Source: Thalassomonas haliotis
GTDB taxonomy: Bacteria > Pseudomonadota > Gammaproteobacteria > Enterobacterales > Alteromonadaceae
Direction: 5' to 3'
DNA: 64,000 bases
Assembly (NCBI RefSeq): GCF_028657945.1
Contig: NZ_CP059693.1
Span: 6,386,001 to 6,450,000 of the forward strand
Shown here: piece after piece, positions 1 through 9,158 of the stretch
Numbering within the stretch: position 1 is the first letter of the stretch
Layout of the letters: each line of letters opens with the position of its first letter
Made by a program: the position numbers and the translations under genes
The notes under the pieces: generated by a model
Databases searched by the model: none
Told to the model about the DNA's origin: nothing
The model's input: only the letters and a program-made list of their open reading frames with translations

Positions 1-1354
1 CTGGACTTTTGGCAACTCTTTGACCTAATAACAACCAATCAAAAGAGTGTGATTCTGGCTCACCATATGGTCTTACTCTAAAATTATCTCTATAAAGTCT
101 TACCCCACCAGAATTAGAGAGCCAACTCTTTCGAGTTTTTACATCATAATTTTTATAAGGAAAGCGTTTCAAATTATCTTTAGTCGGAAGGCTCAACTTA
201 AAATAGAACAAATTTAATGAGAATGATCCTAAAGCGGAATAATCATCAATTTCCTGCTGATCATCTAATTTTAGTAACTCACCTATTGACTTTGTATAAG
301 TATAATAACCTTCTTCAATATCACTTTGGGCATACCCCTCTTCTTTCATTTGATCGAGAGTATAAAAAGTAGGGCTTATCTGTGAGCAATCAAACTCTTG
401 CCTACCGATAGTAATTGATACTTCACCTTTCCCATTAACTAAAGCTTCAATAGAGTAGTCACTCTCATCCGGTATTGTACGAGCTATCCAGTTTTTATCA
501 TTACTATCAGATCTAACATCACATAGATAAATATTAAAATCTTTTTGCTCTTTAGGCGGAATTAGTGAAGAAAGTGATCTTTGCAGGTTTCTTACATCTT
601 TATCTGTCCAAAGGTCACGCATAAAACTGATCTTAATGCTAGTTCCCTTAGAAAAGTCAATGTCACGCTGATCTCTTGTATCGTTAGGTTCGTAAGTTGG
701 AATTAAATTTTCTATACCAAATTTATTAAACAATTCTGAAAGCGTACCGCTAATATCATTTAGTTCAGCTGTTACATCCCCTAAAACCTTTCCTTTTCCC
801 TCAAAATCTGACCAATTGGCTCTCCAATGAATAAAACCATCTCCTGATAATGAAAACAAATCACATTGATTACCAAGCCTATCCAAAGCAAAACGCCCAA
901 TACCTTTAGCGCCATTAACAATTCGATTACCCGGAGATTTAGATTTAGATTCTTTATTATCTGTACCAATAACCATCCAGTTTTGTTTAATTGTTTGACT
1001 ACTCATTCCATGACCATTATCAATGATCCACATATCAACTATGTTATTTAGAGTTGCTCTAAGTTTCGATTCTTGCTTCTCATCCACGTCAATTAAAGTG
1101 TATAAGCTTTCTTTTTCTTGATAATAATCTAGAAGTGATTTTTGTATATCTTCATTAAATTGCCAAAAGTCCTTAGATGCTATTTCAATTGGTATATCTC
1201 TAAAAATAGGTACTATTAATAAGATGCAACTAGTTGCATCCGCATCATACGTATTTTTCACTAATTCAGTAATTGCTCCCTCAACGGATGCAACATTTTC
1301 TCGACCAATTAACCTAGCTGCTCTTGCTGATACTTCAAATGGAATTTTAGCCAT
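1..1354 (-). CDS. GHKL (Hsp90-like) ATPase, transposon cargo, partial
   Basis: The reading frame opens with ATG at 1354-1352, 14 bp after the tnsE stop, behind an AGGGA ribosome site. It stays open to base 1, so at least 451 residues are encoded and the C-terminus is missing. The Bergerat ATP-binding fold is clear: N-box ELVKNTYDADA (E30, N34, D37), G1 box IDNGHGM and G2 box GAKGIGRFALDRLG. Family knowledge: such stand-alone ATPases resemble MutL/Hsp90/MORC-type proteins, are usually annotated only as ATP-binding protein, and are often found in mobile or defence contexts. The tight spacing suggests co-transcription with tnsE. A defence role is inference; the partner genes, if any, lie outside the window. 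Confidence 0.8.
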   Translation of the reverse strand, partial: MAKIPFEVSARAARLIGRENVASVEGAITELVKNTYDADATSCILLIVPIFRDIPIEIASKDFWQFNEDIQKSLLDYYQEKESLYTLIDVDEKQESKLRATLNNIVDMWIIDNGHGMSSQTIKQNWMVIGTDNKESKSKSPGNRIVNGAKGIGRFALDRLGNQCDLFSLSGDGFIHWRANWSDFEGKGKVLGDVTAELNDISGTLSELFNKFGIENLIPTYEPNDTRDQRDIDFSKGTSIKISFMRDLWTDKDVRNLQRSLSSLIPPKEQKDFNIYLCDVRSDSNDKNWIARTIPDESDYSIEALVNGKGEVSITIGRQEFDCSQISPTFYTLDQMKEEGYAQSDIEEGYYTYTKSIGELLKLDDQQEIDDYSALGSFSLNLFYFKLSLPTKDNLKRFPYKNYDVKTRKSWLSNSGGVRLYRDNFRVRPYGEPESHSFDWLLLGQRVAKSP

Positions 1355-1368
1355 CTTTTTCCCTATAA

Positions 1369-2970
1369 TTACTTCTGTAATTTTTTAATAAACCTGCATG
1401 CCCACTTGCCTATCTCTTCCTCTGTCAAGCAACCAAAATGTACAGACTTTTGATGTGAAATGCCAAAATGACAATTACGTCCTATAGTAGAGCTAATATA
1501 TTCTTTCGGCCATGATAACGAGCTTTTAAGCAACTCTCTTTCAATATTTTCTATGAAACCTTCAAGACCTTCGACTATAGATGCTTGTATAACTTTCGTT
1601 GATAAAGGTTTATTCGTATCAGAAGTATCAACCTCAAACACATGGTATGTAGTACCGTCAGAGATTACCTTTGCAACGGCTAAACACCTTGGATTACCAC
1701 CTGTTGTCAAAAGGTGCTTTTTACACCGGGGAAGTTTGGGCAGCTTACGTAATGGGTAAACAAACACTTCACATCCATGCTTTTCTTTGAGTAATCCCAA
1801 CATTTTGAAAAAACAGTCAAATTTACTTAAATACAAATGGCTATCATCGGTTAGATCATCGATATTATCCCAGTCTGCATTGGGCAACTCACCAACTGCG
1901 CTGGCTTCATCGGTGCTGACATCTCTGGAAGCCTTTTCTGGAGCATCATCGTCTTGCTTGCCACTACTGGTAATAAGCTCTTTTTGCGGTACCTTTATAG
2001 TATTAATAGGCTTCTGAAATGACAATTCAACCACAGGTGGCCGTATTATCACTGTTTTATTGTCTGTTCCGGCACCCGCTTCATCATCAACCTCATGCTG
2101 TGATGGCCGATCAGTACCGGCGGCATATCCACCATTGCCTTTGCCGCTAACGTGTTCTACAAAATCAGGATGGGAAAAGTGCACTGTTGGCGGTAAATCT
2201 ATCGGTATATCGCCAAGTCCCTGGATTTCATGCACAAACATTGAATTAGAATCGGGATCAAACCAACCTTTGACCGAAAAGCGGGTATTGGCTAAAGCCG
2301 GAGGTTCGAACTTAAAGTCCCACACTCGGTACTGCCCGAGATCTTTCCCCTCCAAGAACTGATAGCGGCCTATGCTTTCATAGGAACGTCGTACATCTTC
2401 ATCGATTAATATCCAACTTAGTACCCGGCGGCAACCTGGTTCATTGTAATGCTCAATCTTATAACCACTTGAGGGCATGGCATCTATTGAAGCCTCGCCG
2501 GTGGCTTTATTTACCTGGACATCGAATTCGGCCTGCAAAATATCCGGCATCATGGCTGTGCGGGACAAATAGCCGTCATGAAAAAATAGCACCCGGGCAA
2601 GTTCAAACTGGGGAAGGTAAACGGTTATACCTTCTTCTATTTGAAAGACAAAGCAATTTTGCTCTCTATCGCCTTTTAGATGGCGTTTAATTGCAGGGCA
2701 CTCTTTTACCTTGGCAACCTGCCAATCATGGGTATCGGTTATGGTAAAAGACCTGTTAAAGCCTTTTTTAGCGGCTTCAACCTTTGAATTTAAAACACGT
2801 CGCCTCGCCATAATAGGCGCTTGAGATAAGCGAAGATAGGAGCGCTCCCTCTTTACCGGGAGGGTATTAAGATTTACAAACCAGCGCGAACTGTCAAGCC
2901 GCCGAAAGAATGACCCTATGCCGTTTACCACTGAGTCATCTTCAAATCCCTTGATTCGGAAGTTATCCAT
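1369..2970 (-). CDS. tnsE: Transposition protein TnsE
   Basis: 533 residues, close to the roughly 538 of Tn7 TnsE. In Tn7 this protein directs insertion into replicating, conjugating DNA through the sliding clamp and 3-prime recessed ends. Recognisable shared segments are SYESIGRYQ near residue 195, the C-terminal STKVI block and KSSLSWP. The middle (about residues 270-390) is acidic and low in conservation, as in the family. Its start overlaps the tnsD stop by one base. An intact tnsE next to tnsD implies both target pathways, the glmS site and mobile plasmids, are retained. Confidence 0.92.
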   Translation of the reverse strand: MDNFRIKGFEDDSVVNGIGSFFRRLDSSRWFVNLNTLPVKRERSYLRLSQAPIMARRRVLNSKVEAAKKGFNRSFTITDTHDWQVAKVKECPAIKRHLKGDREQNCFVFQIEEGITVYLPQFELARVLFFHDGYLSRTAMMPDILQAEFDVQVNKATGEASIDAMPSSGYKIEHYNEPGCRRVLSWILIDEDVRRSYESIGRYQFLEGKDLGQYRVWDFKFEPPALANTRFSVKGWFDPDSNSMFVHEIQGLGDIPIDLPPTVHFSHPDFVEHVSGKGNGGYAAGTDRPSQHEVDDEAGAGTDNKTVIIRPPVVELSFQKPINTIKVPQKELITSSGKQDDDAPEKASRDVSTDEASAVGELPNADWDNIDDLTDDSHLYLSKFDCFFKMLGLLKEKHGCEVFVYPLRKLPKLPRCKKHLLTTGGNPRCLAVAKVISDGTTYHVFEVDTSDTNKPLSTKVIQASIVEGLEGFIENIERELLKSSLSWPKEYISSTIGRNCHFGISHQKSVHFGCLTEEEIGKWACRFIKKLQK

Positions 2971-4481
2971 TACAACCGTACTACCTTAACTAAAAAGCTG
3001 TCAGCAAGTTTTGTCAGCCGGGGCTCACTTAATCCTGACATTCTGAATATTTCCCACCGCTTGAGCTGTTTGCCTAGAAAGCATTGCTTGATAGCAGCGC
3101 GTGTGATTCTTCTTATTTGATATTCCGCTATATTTTCACAAAACCGCCCAAAAAACAATTTACAAAGGGGCAGGTCGTTTAAATGTTTAGCGACTGTTGA
3201 TCCACAATAAAGTTTTGATAAGTACCAGTTCATGGAATGACGCGGATCATCCAGCCGACATTCGGATTCATTCCTTATTTTGCAAAGCAACTTAACCAGG
3301 GTACGATCACGTTTATGCCAGTCGATACGCGGATTAGTTATCACATTGGGCACCTGTAATTGGTTGTTTATCTGCAGCAGCCAGCTTCTGTCATGGCGGT
3401 AAAGCCACGCATATACATAACCGAATTGATGTTTACGGGCGTAGTTAACTCCGCTCTTTTCCGCAGCCGTTACCCATAAGTTTCTATATTTAGCCTTATC
3501 GTTTTCATTCGCGTTAACTAATGGGGTAGCAGCTACTTTAGGTTCAACGGTTTGCGAACGAATGTCATTTAATACTTTGCCAACTTGCCATTGCTCACCC
3601 AGCAGGCTGTGCCAAACCACCAGGTGCTCTAAATAACTAAATGCTTTTCTGTGCTTGCGAAAAATGCTTTTAAGCCAGCATGTTTCCTTATCTTCGGGAA
3701 ATAAGTCATATTTTTTAAGCCAGCCTGCTCCCCAAAAACTTACTATTTTATCTTTTAGCGACTCGTAGTTTATATGCTCGCCACGGTTAAACCCGGCATC
3801 GTACAAGAGCGTTTTATAAAATTGGCTCCATTGCCGGGTTGAAGGTGAAGCTTCAGAAGGAAGCAGCAACAGCTCACAAACGCTTCGGGTGATTAAACCT
3901 GATTGGGCACTACCTGGTTTTTGGTTTATATCCTGGTTACAAGTACGGTGTGTAGCCGCGATAAACTCATGTTTATGTGCTGGGTGTCGGAGTATATCTG
4001 AATCAATCAAACCTCCGTGCAACAAACAACTATTCGCACCGGCGACCTGCCAGTGTCGCGGCCAGTAGTATTCGCCAATGTTCTTTTTCTGCTCCGACAG
4101 GCATAGTGGGCAATATCTCAACCATCTCGGCTGTTTAATACGGGACGCTGCAACTCCTAAGGCTAAATGGGTGCTACCCTTTGCCTGTTGCTGCATATAC
4201 TTGATACAGCTTTGCCTGCGACCTTCATCAACAAATGGCGCATAAAGCGGGAATAGGGTATGCGAGTAGATAAGCTCAAGGAAGCCGGTGTCAGGCCTTT
4301 GCGGATACAAACCGGCAATATGCTCAATATGACTGGGCAGATCAACGGTGGCGACTACCTTTCTGTCATTATAAACTTCATCCAGTAGCTCTTTGGGAGA
4401 GACGATCCCCTGGTGAACCCCGTACCTTGCAATGACGCTGTAAAGCAATTCATCACGGTAAGGCAGGGGAAAGCCAAACAT
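2970..4481 (-). CDS. tnsD: Target-site protein TnsD (TniQ family)
   Basis: 503 residues, versus about 508 in Tn7. TnsD binds the 3-prime end of glmS and recruits TnsC to attTn7. The TniQ-type zinc finger is present with C124, C127, C152 and H155, the same numbering as I recall for Tn7 TnsD (CPLC...CLLH). The N-terminal GFPLPYRDELLYSVIARY block is typical of the family. The long C-terminal part is the expected sequence-specific DNA-binding region. The gene begins one base after the tnsC stop. The location of the element at glmS is direct evidence that this protein or a close relative works. Confidence 0.95.
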   Translation of the reverse strand: MFGFPLPYRDELLYSVIARYGVHQGIVSPKELLDEVYNDRKVVATVDLPSHIEHIAGLYPQRPDTGFLELIYSHTLFPLYAPFVDEGRRQSCIKYMQQQAKGSTHLALGVAASRIKQPRWLRYCPLCLSEQKKNIGEYYWPRHWQVAGANSCLLHGGLIDSDILRHPAHKHEFIAATHRTCNQDINQKPGSAQSGLITRSVCELLLLPSEASPSTRQWSQFYKTLLYDAGFNRGEHINYESLKDKIVSFWGAGWLKKYDLFPEDKETCWLKSIFRKHRKAFSYLEHLVVWHSLLGEQWQVGKVLNDIRSQTVEPKVAATPLVNANENDKAKYRNLWVTAAEKSGVNYARKHQFGYVYAWLYRHDRSWLLQINNQLQVPNVITNPRIDWHKRDRTLVKLLCKIRNESECRLDDPRHSMNWYLSKLYCGSTVAKHLNDLPLCKLFFGRFCENIAEYQIRRITRAAIKQCFLGKQLKRWEIFRMSGLSEPRLTKLADSFLVKVVRL

Positions 4482-4482
4482 G

Positions 4483-6141
4483 TTAACCGACTCGTTTTAT
4501 CCAGTCGGGCAAATCAAACAGTTCATTGCCGTATTTTAAATCGTCGTAAACCCTGTCTTTGTCTGCCTGTGAGAACTTAAAGCGCAAGTCGTCTGAATCC
4601 AGGGTATGCCAGCTTTTCTGCGGGATCTTATTTCGCTTTTTAACCGCTTTTGGCTTAACCGGTTTTTCATACCATTCAAGCACCACCGGCATCAGCTCCC
4701 TGATGGTTAGCTCGGGGTAATCTTTAAAGGCCTGCTCTATCAGCGAGGGAAGCAACTCGGCATTGCAGTCCATGGCAATGAGTAAGTGATAAAGCCGCAT
4801 GGCTTGTTCGTTCCCCTGAAACCTTGGAGCCTTATCTTCTTTAGCCTTCATTTCATCTATTTTTTGCCTCAGCTCCAATATTTTTTTATCGGTATCATCC
4901 AGTTTCAAATCAGAATATTTAGCAATTTTCTCAACATCCCCAGAGCGCAATGCCTCCAGCATAGGATGAACCGGCTTCAATTCATCCTGGTAAACCCGTT
5001 TTAACAGCTTAACGGTGATGCGTTCAACACCCATGGCGATCGCCCTGAGCTGAGCCAACACAAAGAGTTTTACGACAATATCCAGCACACCTTGAGATAA
5101 GTTGTACCAACAATCCCGTATTTCATCGGACAATACTTCATCACGTTTAAGCAGCCATTGGTAGCGCCATAACTTATCAGTGAATGCCATCCATTCGGTT
5201 TTCTGTAATGTCCCCGTTTCCGGGTCTTTTTTGGGTTGTTCTGCCCGCATAGGCTCCCAGAATAACGAGCCGAAACCGGCACTTCGTCGCCCGGACTGCA
5301 ACTCCAGTTCAAAAATGGGCCTGGCTTTTGGGGTTCCCACCAACACTACGGGCACGCCGATAACGTTTACCAGCTCAACAAAGAATTCCAGCATCTTTTC
5401 CTTGCCGCCAGCACGCCTGCGGCTCAAACGCTGGATTTCATCAATCACCAGTATGCCTATAGCCCGTTGGGTTGCGGCTTGGCTCATTAACGCCAATAAG
5501 ACTTCCGTACTATGGCGTTTGCGGGCATATTTTTCCTCATAGTTAGTGTGCAGTACACGGTCCAGCTCACGAAAGAAATTCAGGCATAGACTTTTAAGAG
5601 AACCGTTGTAGGGACATTCGATCCTTAAATAGGATAGTTGGATAAAATTATGCTTTTCATGAAATATCACCTGGGGATAGGTTGCCAGTATCCGATTAAT
5701 GGTAGTGCTCTTGCCGCTGCCGGAGCAGCCGATCAGCGACAGGCTTTTGGCAGTAGAGTTGGTCTGGGCAAAACGAAAGCTGTCCAGTTTTCCCGTCATT
5801 ATCCGCTCATAGCCGTTTTGCATATGGGTATTTAACGAACCATCTTCCAGATTCCGGCCGACATAGCCGCCGCGGATCATGATGGAAATTTTTTCTTCCA
5901 AATGAAGATGGCTGCCTATGGGCTGGAAAAAGTCATCGAGCAGGGCGGCTACTTCGTGGGCCCGTTCCCTGGCATTGCTGAAGGCATCCTGGGGATTGTA
6001 TTTCACCTTTCCCGTCAGCTGTTTTCGGATCTGCTGTACCGACATAATAGGGGTCAGCGCTTCCACAAAGGGGTTGCCCCGGTATCGCTCGATACCGGGA
6101 TCTTTATATATGGCGGTGATAAAATTACCGGGTAAGGTCAT
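4483..6141 (-). CDS. tnsC: AAA+ regulator TnsC
   Basis: 552 residues, versus about 555 in Tn7. TnsC is the ATP-dependent regulator that links the target selectors TnsD or TnsE to the TnsAB transposase and mediates target immunity. Walker A GCSGSGKST lies at residues 138-146 and Walker B LVIDE at 231-235, followed by the IQRLS sensor-type segment. The C-terminal part after residue 430 is charged and helical, where Tn7 TnsC contacts TnsA. The start overlaps the tnsB stop by four bases (ATGA), so the two are translationally coupled. Confidence 0.95.
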   Translation of the reverse strand: MTLPGNFITAIYKDPGIERYRGNPFVEALTPIMSVQQIRKQLTGKVKYNPQDAFSNARERAHEVAALLDDFFQPIGSHLHLEEKISIMIRGGYVGRNLEDGSLNTHMQNGYERIMTGKLDSFRFAQTNSTAKSLSLIGCSGSGKSTTINRILATYPQVIFHEKHNFIQLSYLRIECPYNGSLKSLCLNFFRELDRVLHTNYEEKYARKRHSTEVLLALMSQAATQRAIGILVIDEIQRLSRRRAGGKEKMLEFFVELVNVIGVPVVLVGTPKARPIFELELQSGRRSAGFGSLFWEPMRAEQPKKDPETGTLQKTEWMAFTDKLWRYQWLLKRDEVLSDEIRDCWYNLSQGVLDIVVKLFVLAQLRAIAMGVERITVKLLKRVYQDELKPVHPMLEALRSGDVEKIAKYSDLKLDDTDKKILELRQKIDEMKAKEDKAPRFQGNEQAMRLYHLLIAMDCNAELLPSLIEQAFKDYPELTIRELMPVVLEWYEKPVKPKAVKKRNKIPQKSWHTLDSDDLRFKFSQADKDRVYDDLKYGNELFDLPDWIKRVG

Positions 6142-8228
6142 AGCTCATCATCCTCGCCAAAAAGCTCATCGATATGGTCCGGATAGCTGTAATCCGGCTC
6201 GGCAGGTTCAGCCAAGTGAACAACATCCGCTTCTCTGTCCCGAGTAACCGTTTCTGGCCGATATGCATTTTCCCGTCTTTCCACCGCTTTTTCCTTGCGC
6301 TTATTGTCGTTGATGGCCGCAATGCGTTCGGCATTGGACAAGGTGCTGGTATCGGCCGTCATTTTTACGGCCTGCTTAATTTTATCGACAACAAATTCTT
6401 CGTGATGCCGTTTCTTCTGCTCCGATACTACCTGCCTTTTCGCCATGGTTTGTTTCTGCTCTGCCTGAACTTGCCATACATCCCAGAAGGATGACCCGTC
6501 GAACTCGCGGGAGCGATCGGCCAATTTGCATATCCAGTATTTGGTGCTGTTTTTTTCCGGGAAAAGGTATATGTGATCGGCAGAGGCCGGGTCGTAGGCG
6601 GCATCTATTTTTTCAGGCCTGCTTGCTTCCGCCGACCTGTGCAGCCAGCCCAACTTTATCAGCTCTTCAGACGTATAATAAACCCCGAAAGCACAAGCCC
6701 CCAGGTCGGAAAGTGTGGCCTTAATGCGCGGCAATAAAGACACACGCAAGGCATCGTATGAAGCAGCTCTTAATCTGCCGGTTCTGTGCTGCAATCCCCA
6801 GTTCCATAGCTCCTTAGGCACCAAGGGCAGATCAGTGGGCATGTCTATATCGCGATCATACTTTTTAAGCACTGCGAACTGGTTATGGTACAAAATCGAC
6901 GATAATGTAATTTCTTTAAACTCGCGGATGGTCAGCCTGGCATCAAGTCGATAATCTTTATCACCTCGTTTTTTAATCTTAGTGCCGGTTACCACGCCGG
7001 GTGCAAAAGCCGAATACTCGGCATGCAGGCCTTTAAAGCTACGCTCAATTATACCCTTGGCTTCGCCCCGGTAAGGCGGCGTATTTTCTATGCGTACAGA
7101 GAAGTTGTTTTCCAGGCTTTCAATCTGATAGCCAAGTATTTCCCCCCTGTCCGCCAGTATGGCATCCGGTAGCCCAACAGCGGGCCAGTCTTCACTTTCT
7201 ATTTCAAAACCATACTGCCGGCACAATTCAACCTTATCCATCATCGCCATGGCAAGTGCTTGCATTGCTGCAACATATGATGCATTTTCAAATCCCACGT
7301 AGAAACCGGCAACCATACGGCTGAAGACATCTTTCACCATATAAACCACGGGACGGCCAACGATATTGCCCCTTTCACTGTCCGATACCAGGTAAATATC
7401 GGCAATGGTGGCATCTATTTCATACCTGGATCCGGGGCCGAGTACCTGGGTATTGGCGGTACTGATTAAAGGCCTAACATCTTTGTTGAATTCGATGCGG
7501 GAGACCCGTTTTTGTATCTTATCTACCTGCTGATATTCCCTTTTATAAAAGTGCAGCATCTGCCAATTGGTGGGCATTTCTTCTTCGGGCGTACCAGGGA
7601 AGTGGTTTTCATATAAAGTCTTAAACCGCCGGTGAGCGTAAGGAAAGGAATAGCCCTTATCCGTCAGTAAGTACTTGTCTATGGCTATCCTAAACAGCCT
7701 TTCAATAAAGTCATCAATAATGACCCCCGTTCCCGGCATGTCTTTTCTTGGTCGGCCAAGCTTTTTATCTGTGCCGGTACGCTTTTTCCCTTTGGCCCCG
7801 GAGTTTTTGTAGTCTGGTAGCAGGGCGTTCGGGGTTTGTCCCCGTTGCCAGTAACGGCGGGCCAGTCGATAAAGGGTCTGCTTGGTAGAGCCCTGCTCGG
7901 CAATAACCTGGTTAATAATGGCAGAGCGTGACTTGGCAATGTAATACTCGGGGGAATCCAGCAGCGGTCTTATCAGCTGGTAATTGTTATCTCTTTTTAT
8001 CCTGGCGGTCGAGCCTTCTTCCGGGGTTTGAAAAGCCAGTTCCGTATGGGGGTCTTCTTTGCGGACTAATATCTCTTCATCAATGGCATTGCTTAATTCA
8101 CTCTTGCTCATCAACCGGGGAAATGCCGAAGCATCATCCAGGGCTATCCATACCAAATGATCGGGCATCAGCATTAAGATGCGAAACAGTGCCTGGTTAT
8201 ATTCAACAACCTCATTGATTTGAAACAT
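6138..8228 (-). CDS. tnsB: DDE transposase TnsB
   Basis: TnsB binds the transposon ends and cuts and joins the 3-prime strands. I choose the ATG at 8228 (696 residues, MFQINEVV..., as Tn7 TnsB starts MWQINEVV) because AGGAGG lies six bases upstream; a start at 8255 is possible but has no reason to be used. The retroviral-integrase-type catalytic triad is D272 (YEIDAT), D360 (LADRGE) and E395 (GIIERS), each one residue off the Tn7 numbering. The segment YWQRGQTPNAL is also shared with Tn7. The start lies within the end of tnsA (17-bp overlap). Confidence 0.96.
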   Translation of the reverse strand: MFQINEVVEYNQALFRILMLMPDHLVWIALDDASAFPRLMSKSELSNAIDEEILVRKEDPHTELAFQTPEEGSTARIKRDNNYQLIRPLLDSPEYYIAKSRSAIINQVIAEQGSTKQTLYRLARRYWQRGQTPNALLPDYKNSGAKGKKRTGTDKKLGRPRKDMPGTGVIIDDFIERLFRIAIDKYLLTDKGYSFPYAHRRFKTLYENHFPGTPEEEMPTNWQMLHFYKREYQQVDKIQKRVSRIEFNKDVRPLISTANTQVLGPGSRYEIDATIADIYLVSDSERGNIVGRPVVYMVKDVFSRMVAGFYVGFENASYVAAMQALAMAMMDKVELCRQYGFEIESEDWPAVGLPDAILADRGEILGYQIESLENNFSVRIENTPPYRGEAKGIIERSFKGLHAEYSAFAPGVVTGTKIKKRGDKDYRLDARLTIREFKEITLSSILYHNQFAVLKKYDRDIDMPTDLPLVPKELWNWGLQHRTGRLRAASYDALRVSLLPRIKATLSDLGACAFGVYYTSEELIKLGWLHRSAEASRPEKIDAAYDPASADHIYLFPEKNSTKYWICKLADRSREFDGSSFWDVWQVQAEQKQTMAKRQVVSEQKKRHHEEFVVDKIKQAVKMTADTSTLSNAERIAAINDNKRKEKAVERRENAYRPETVTRDREADVVHLAEPAEPDYSYPDHIDELFGEDDEL

Positions 8229-9039
8229 GATAAGCCTCCTGCAGTAATTGAACACTTCCCATTTCCAGCTGACAAGCCTTTAACTTGGGCGCCAGGGTAA
8301 AAATATCGAAAGTAAAACAACGTTTGGCCAGCAGCTGCCGTACTTCCGCCAGAGATTCACCAATCGGCAATTCATAGGCCATATCCAGCTTTTTACAGAT
8401 ATCGATAATGTTTTGATCCGGGTTTTGCGAAAAGTGATAACCGTAATAATCGACCCGTTGAAACAATGAATCGAGATCTATTTCATCCCTTTGGGCCGGG
8501 TAGAGCCACTTGATGTTTTTGATAATGGTCTGGGGAATGTCACGCTCGGTGATCAGGTACCAGGGCACTTCTTTCAGCTGCCAGTAGCGCCGCTCTAATT
8601 CAAGCTTTTCGATGGTACGGGCATCGTTTAACGCCTCGGAGAACTTTGCCTGCAGAACAAATTTCTGTTGTTCGGGATCACGGGAGTTAACGAGAAAGTC
8701 GGACGACATATATTGCTTTACGCCGGACTGGCTGGGATGGTCAATGCCGGACTCCCGGGCGATGTCTAAGGTAGTATCTATCTCTAACGGGAATTGTTCG
8801 CGGATCTGGATAACTTCCTGGTGCCATTCCAGCAGCAGAAATACCGCGAGTTCTACATCAGAAAGCAGGTGATGGGTACGCTGGGACTTATGACCGAATA
8901 TCCTGTGGACCCGGCCGTCTGAGGGTAAATCCCTGACGGTGATCCAGGGTTTGTATTCCGCATTTTGCCCGGAGCCCCTGCCTTCTTTAATCCATTTCCT
9001 GTTCTTAGCGTCTGAGTTGCCGAATTTTCTCGAAGCCAT
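8212..9039 (-). CDS. tnsA: Restriction-endonuclease-like transposase subunit TnsA
   Basis: 275 residues, versus 273 in Tn7. TnsA cuts the 5-prime strands at the ends, giving cut-and-paste rather than replicative transposition. The endonuclease triad is E63 (SDVEL), D114 (SSDFL) and K132 (QAK), identical in position to Tn7 TnsA E63, D114 and K132. The shared block EKLELERRYWQ (residues 144-154) is nearly identical to Tn7. A hairpin with a T-run ends directly at the ATG, an odd leader (see separate entry). First gene of the tnsABCDE operon. Confidence 0.96.
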   Translation of the reverse strand: MASRKFGNSDAKNRKWIKEGRGSGQNAEYKPWITVRDLPSDGRVHRIFGHKSQRTHHLLSDVELAVFLLLEWHQEVIQIREQFPLEIDTTLDIARESGIDHPSQSGVKQYMSSDFLVNSRDPEQQKFVLQAKFSEALNDARTIEKLELERRYWQLKEVPWYLITERDIPQTIIKNIKWLYPAQRDEIDLDSLFQRVDYYGYHFSQNPDQNIIDICKKLDMAYELPIGESLAEVRQLLAKRCFTFDIFTLAPKLKACQLEMGSVQLLQEAYHVSNQ

Positions 9040-9090
9040 AAAAAAACCGCCCTGTTTCTGCTCACTATATGAGCATAGCTAGGACGGTTT
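9040..9090 (-). terminator. Intrinsic terminator-like hairpin abutting the tnsA start
   Basis: Read on the minus strand, AAACCGTCCT (9090-9081) pairs with AGGGCGGTTT (10 bp with one G-U pair). A nested GCTCA/TGAGC stem lies inside, and a run of seven T residues runs straight into the tnsA ATG. This has the form of a Rho-independent terminator. It could stop transcripts reading through from glmS, attenuate the tns operon, or hide the only Shine-Dalgarno-like AGGG, which lies in the 3-prime arm of the stem. Confidence 0.7.
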
Positions 9091-9158
9091 CAGTATGCAA
9101 CTTTATTACTCAGTATGATACTTTATTACTTAGTATGATACTTTATTACTCATCCACA
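9091..9158 (-). repeat. Right-end TnsB-binding repeats (3 x 20 bp) and terminus
   Basis: Three abutting 20-bp direct repeats lie at 9091-9110, 9111-9130 and 9131-9150. Inward they read AGTAATAAAGTATCATACT(A/G), with the innermost copy having TTGCATAC. They are followed by the terminal 8 bp at 9151-9158. The AATAAAGT core matches Tn7 TnsB sites. In Tn7 the right end carries four overlapping 22-bp sites that also cover the tnsA promoter, so TnsB represses its own operon. The same arrangement is likely here. Confidence 0.85.

Larger units (their letters stand above)
1..9158. mobile_element. Tn7-type transposon, right-hand part (left end outside window)
   Basis: The segment holds a complete tnsABCDE set transcribed away from glmS, followed by cargo that runs off the left edge. 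The right terminus reads CATCCACA at 9151-9158, i.e. TGTGGATG inward, close to the Tn7 end TGTGGGCG. It is followed inward by AGTAATAAAGT, which matches the AATAAAGT core of Tn7 TnsB sites. The element stops 24 bp beyond the glmS stop codon, the spacing and orientation (right end next to glmS) known for TnsD-directed insertion. All five Tns proteins look intact, so the element is probably functional or recently so. The left end and remaining cargo are not visible. Confidence 0.95.

Noticed and set aside
1-9158. CRISPR-associated Tn7-like system
   Set aside because: A full TnsD and TnsE are present and no cas gene or array is seen in the visible part.
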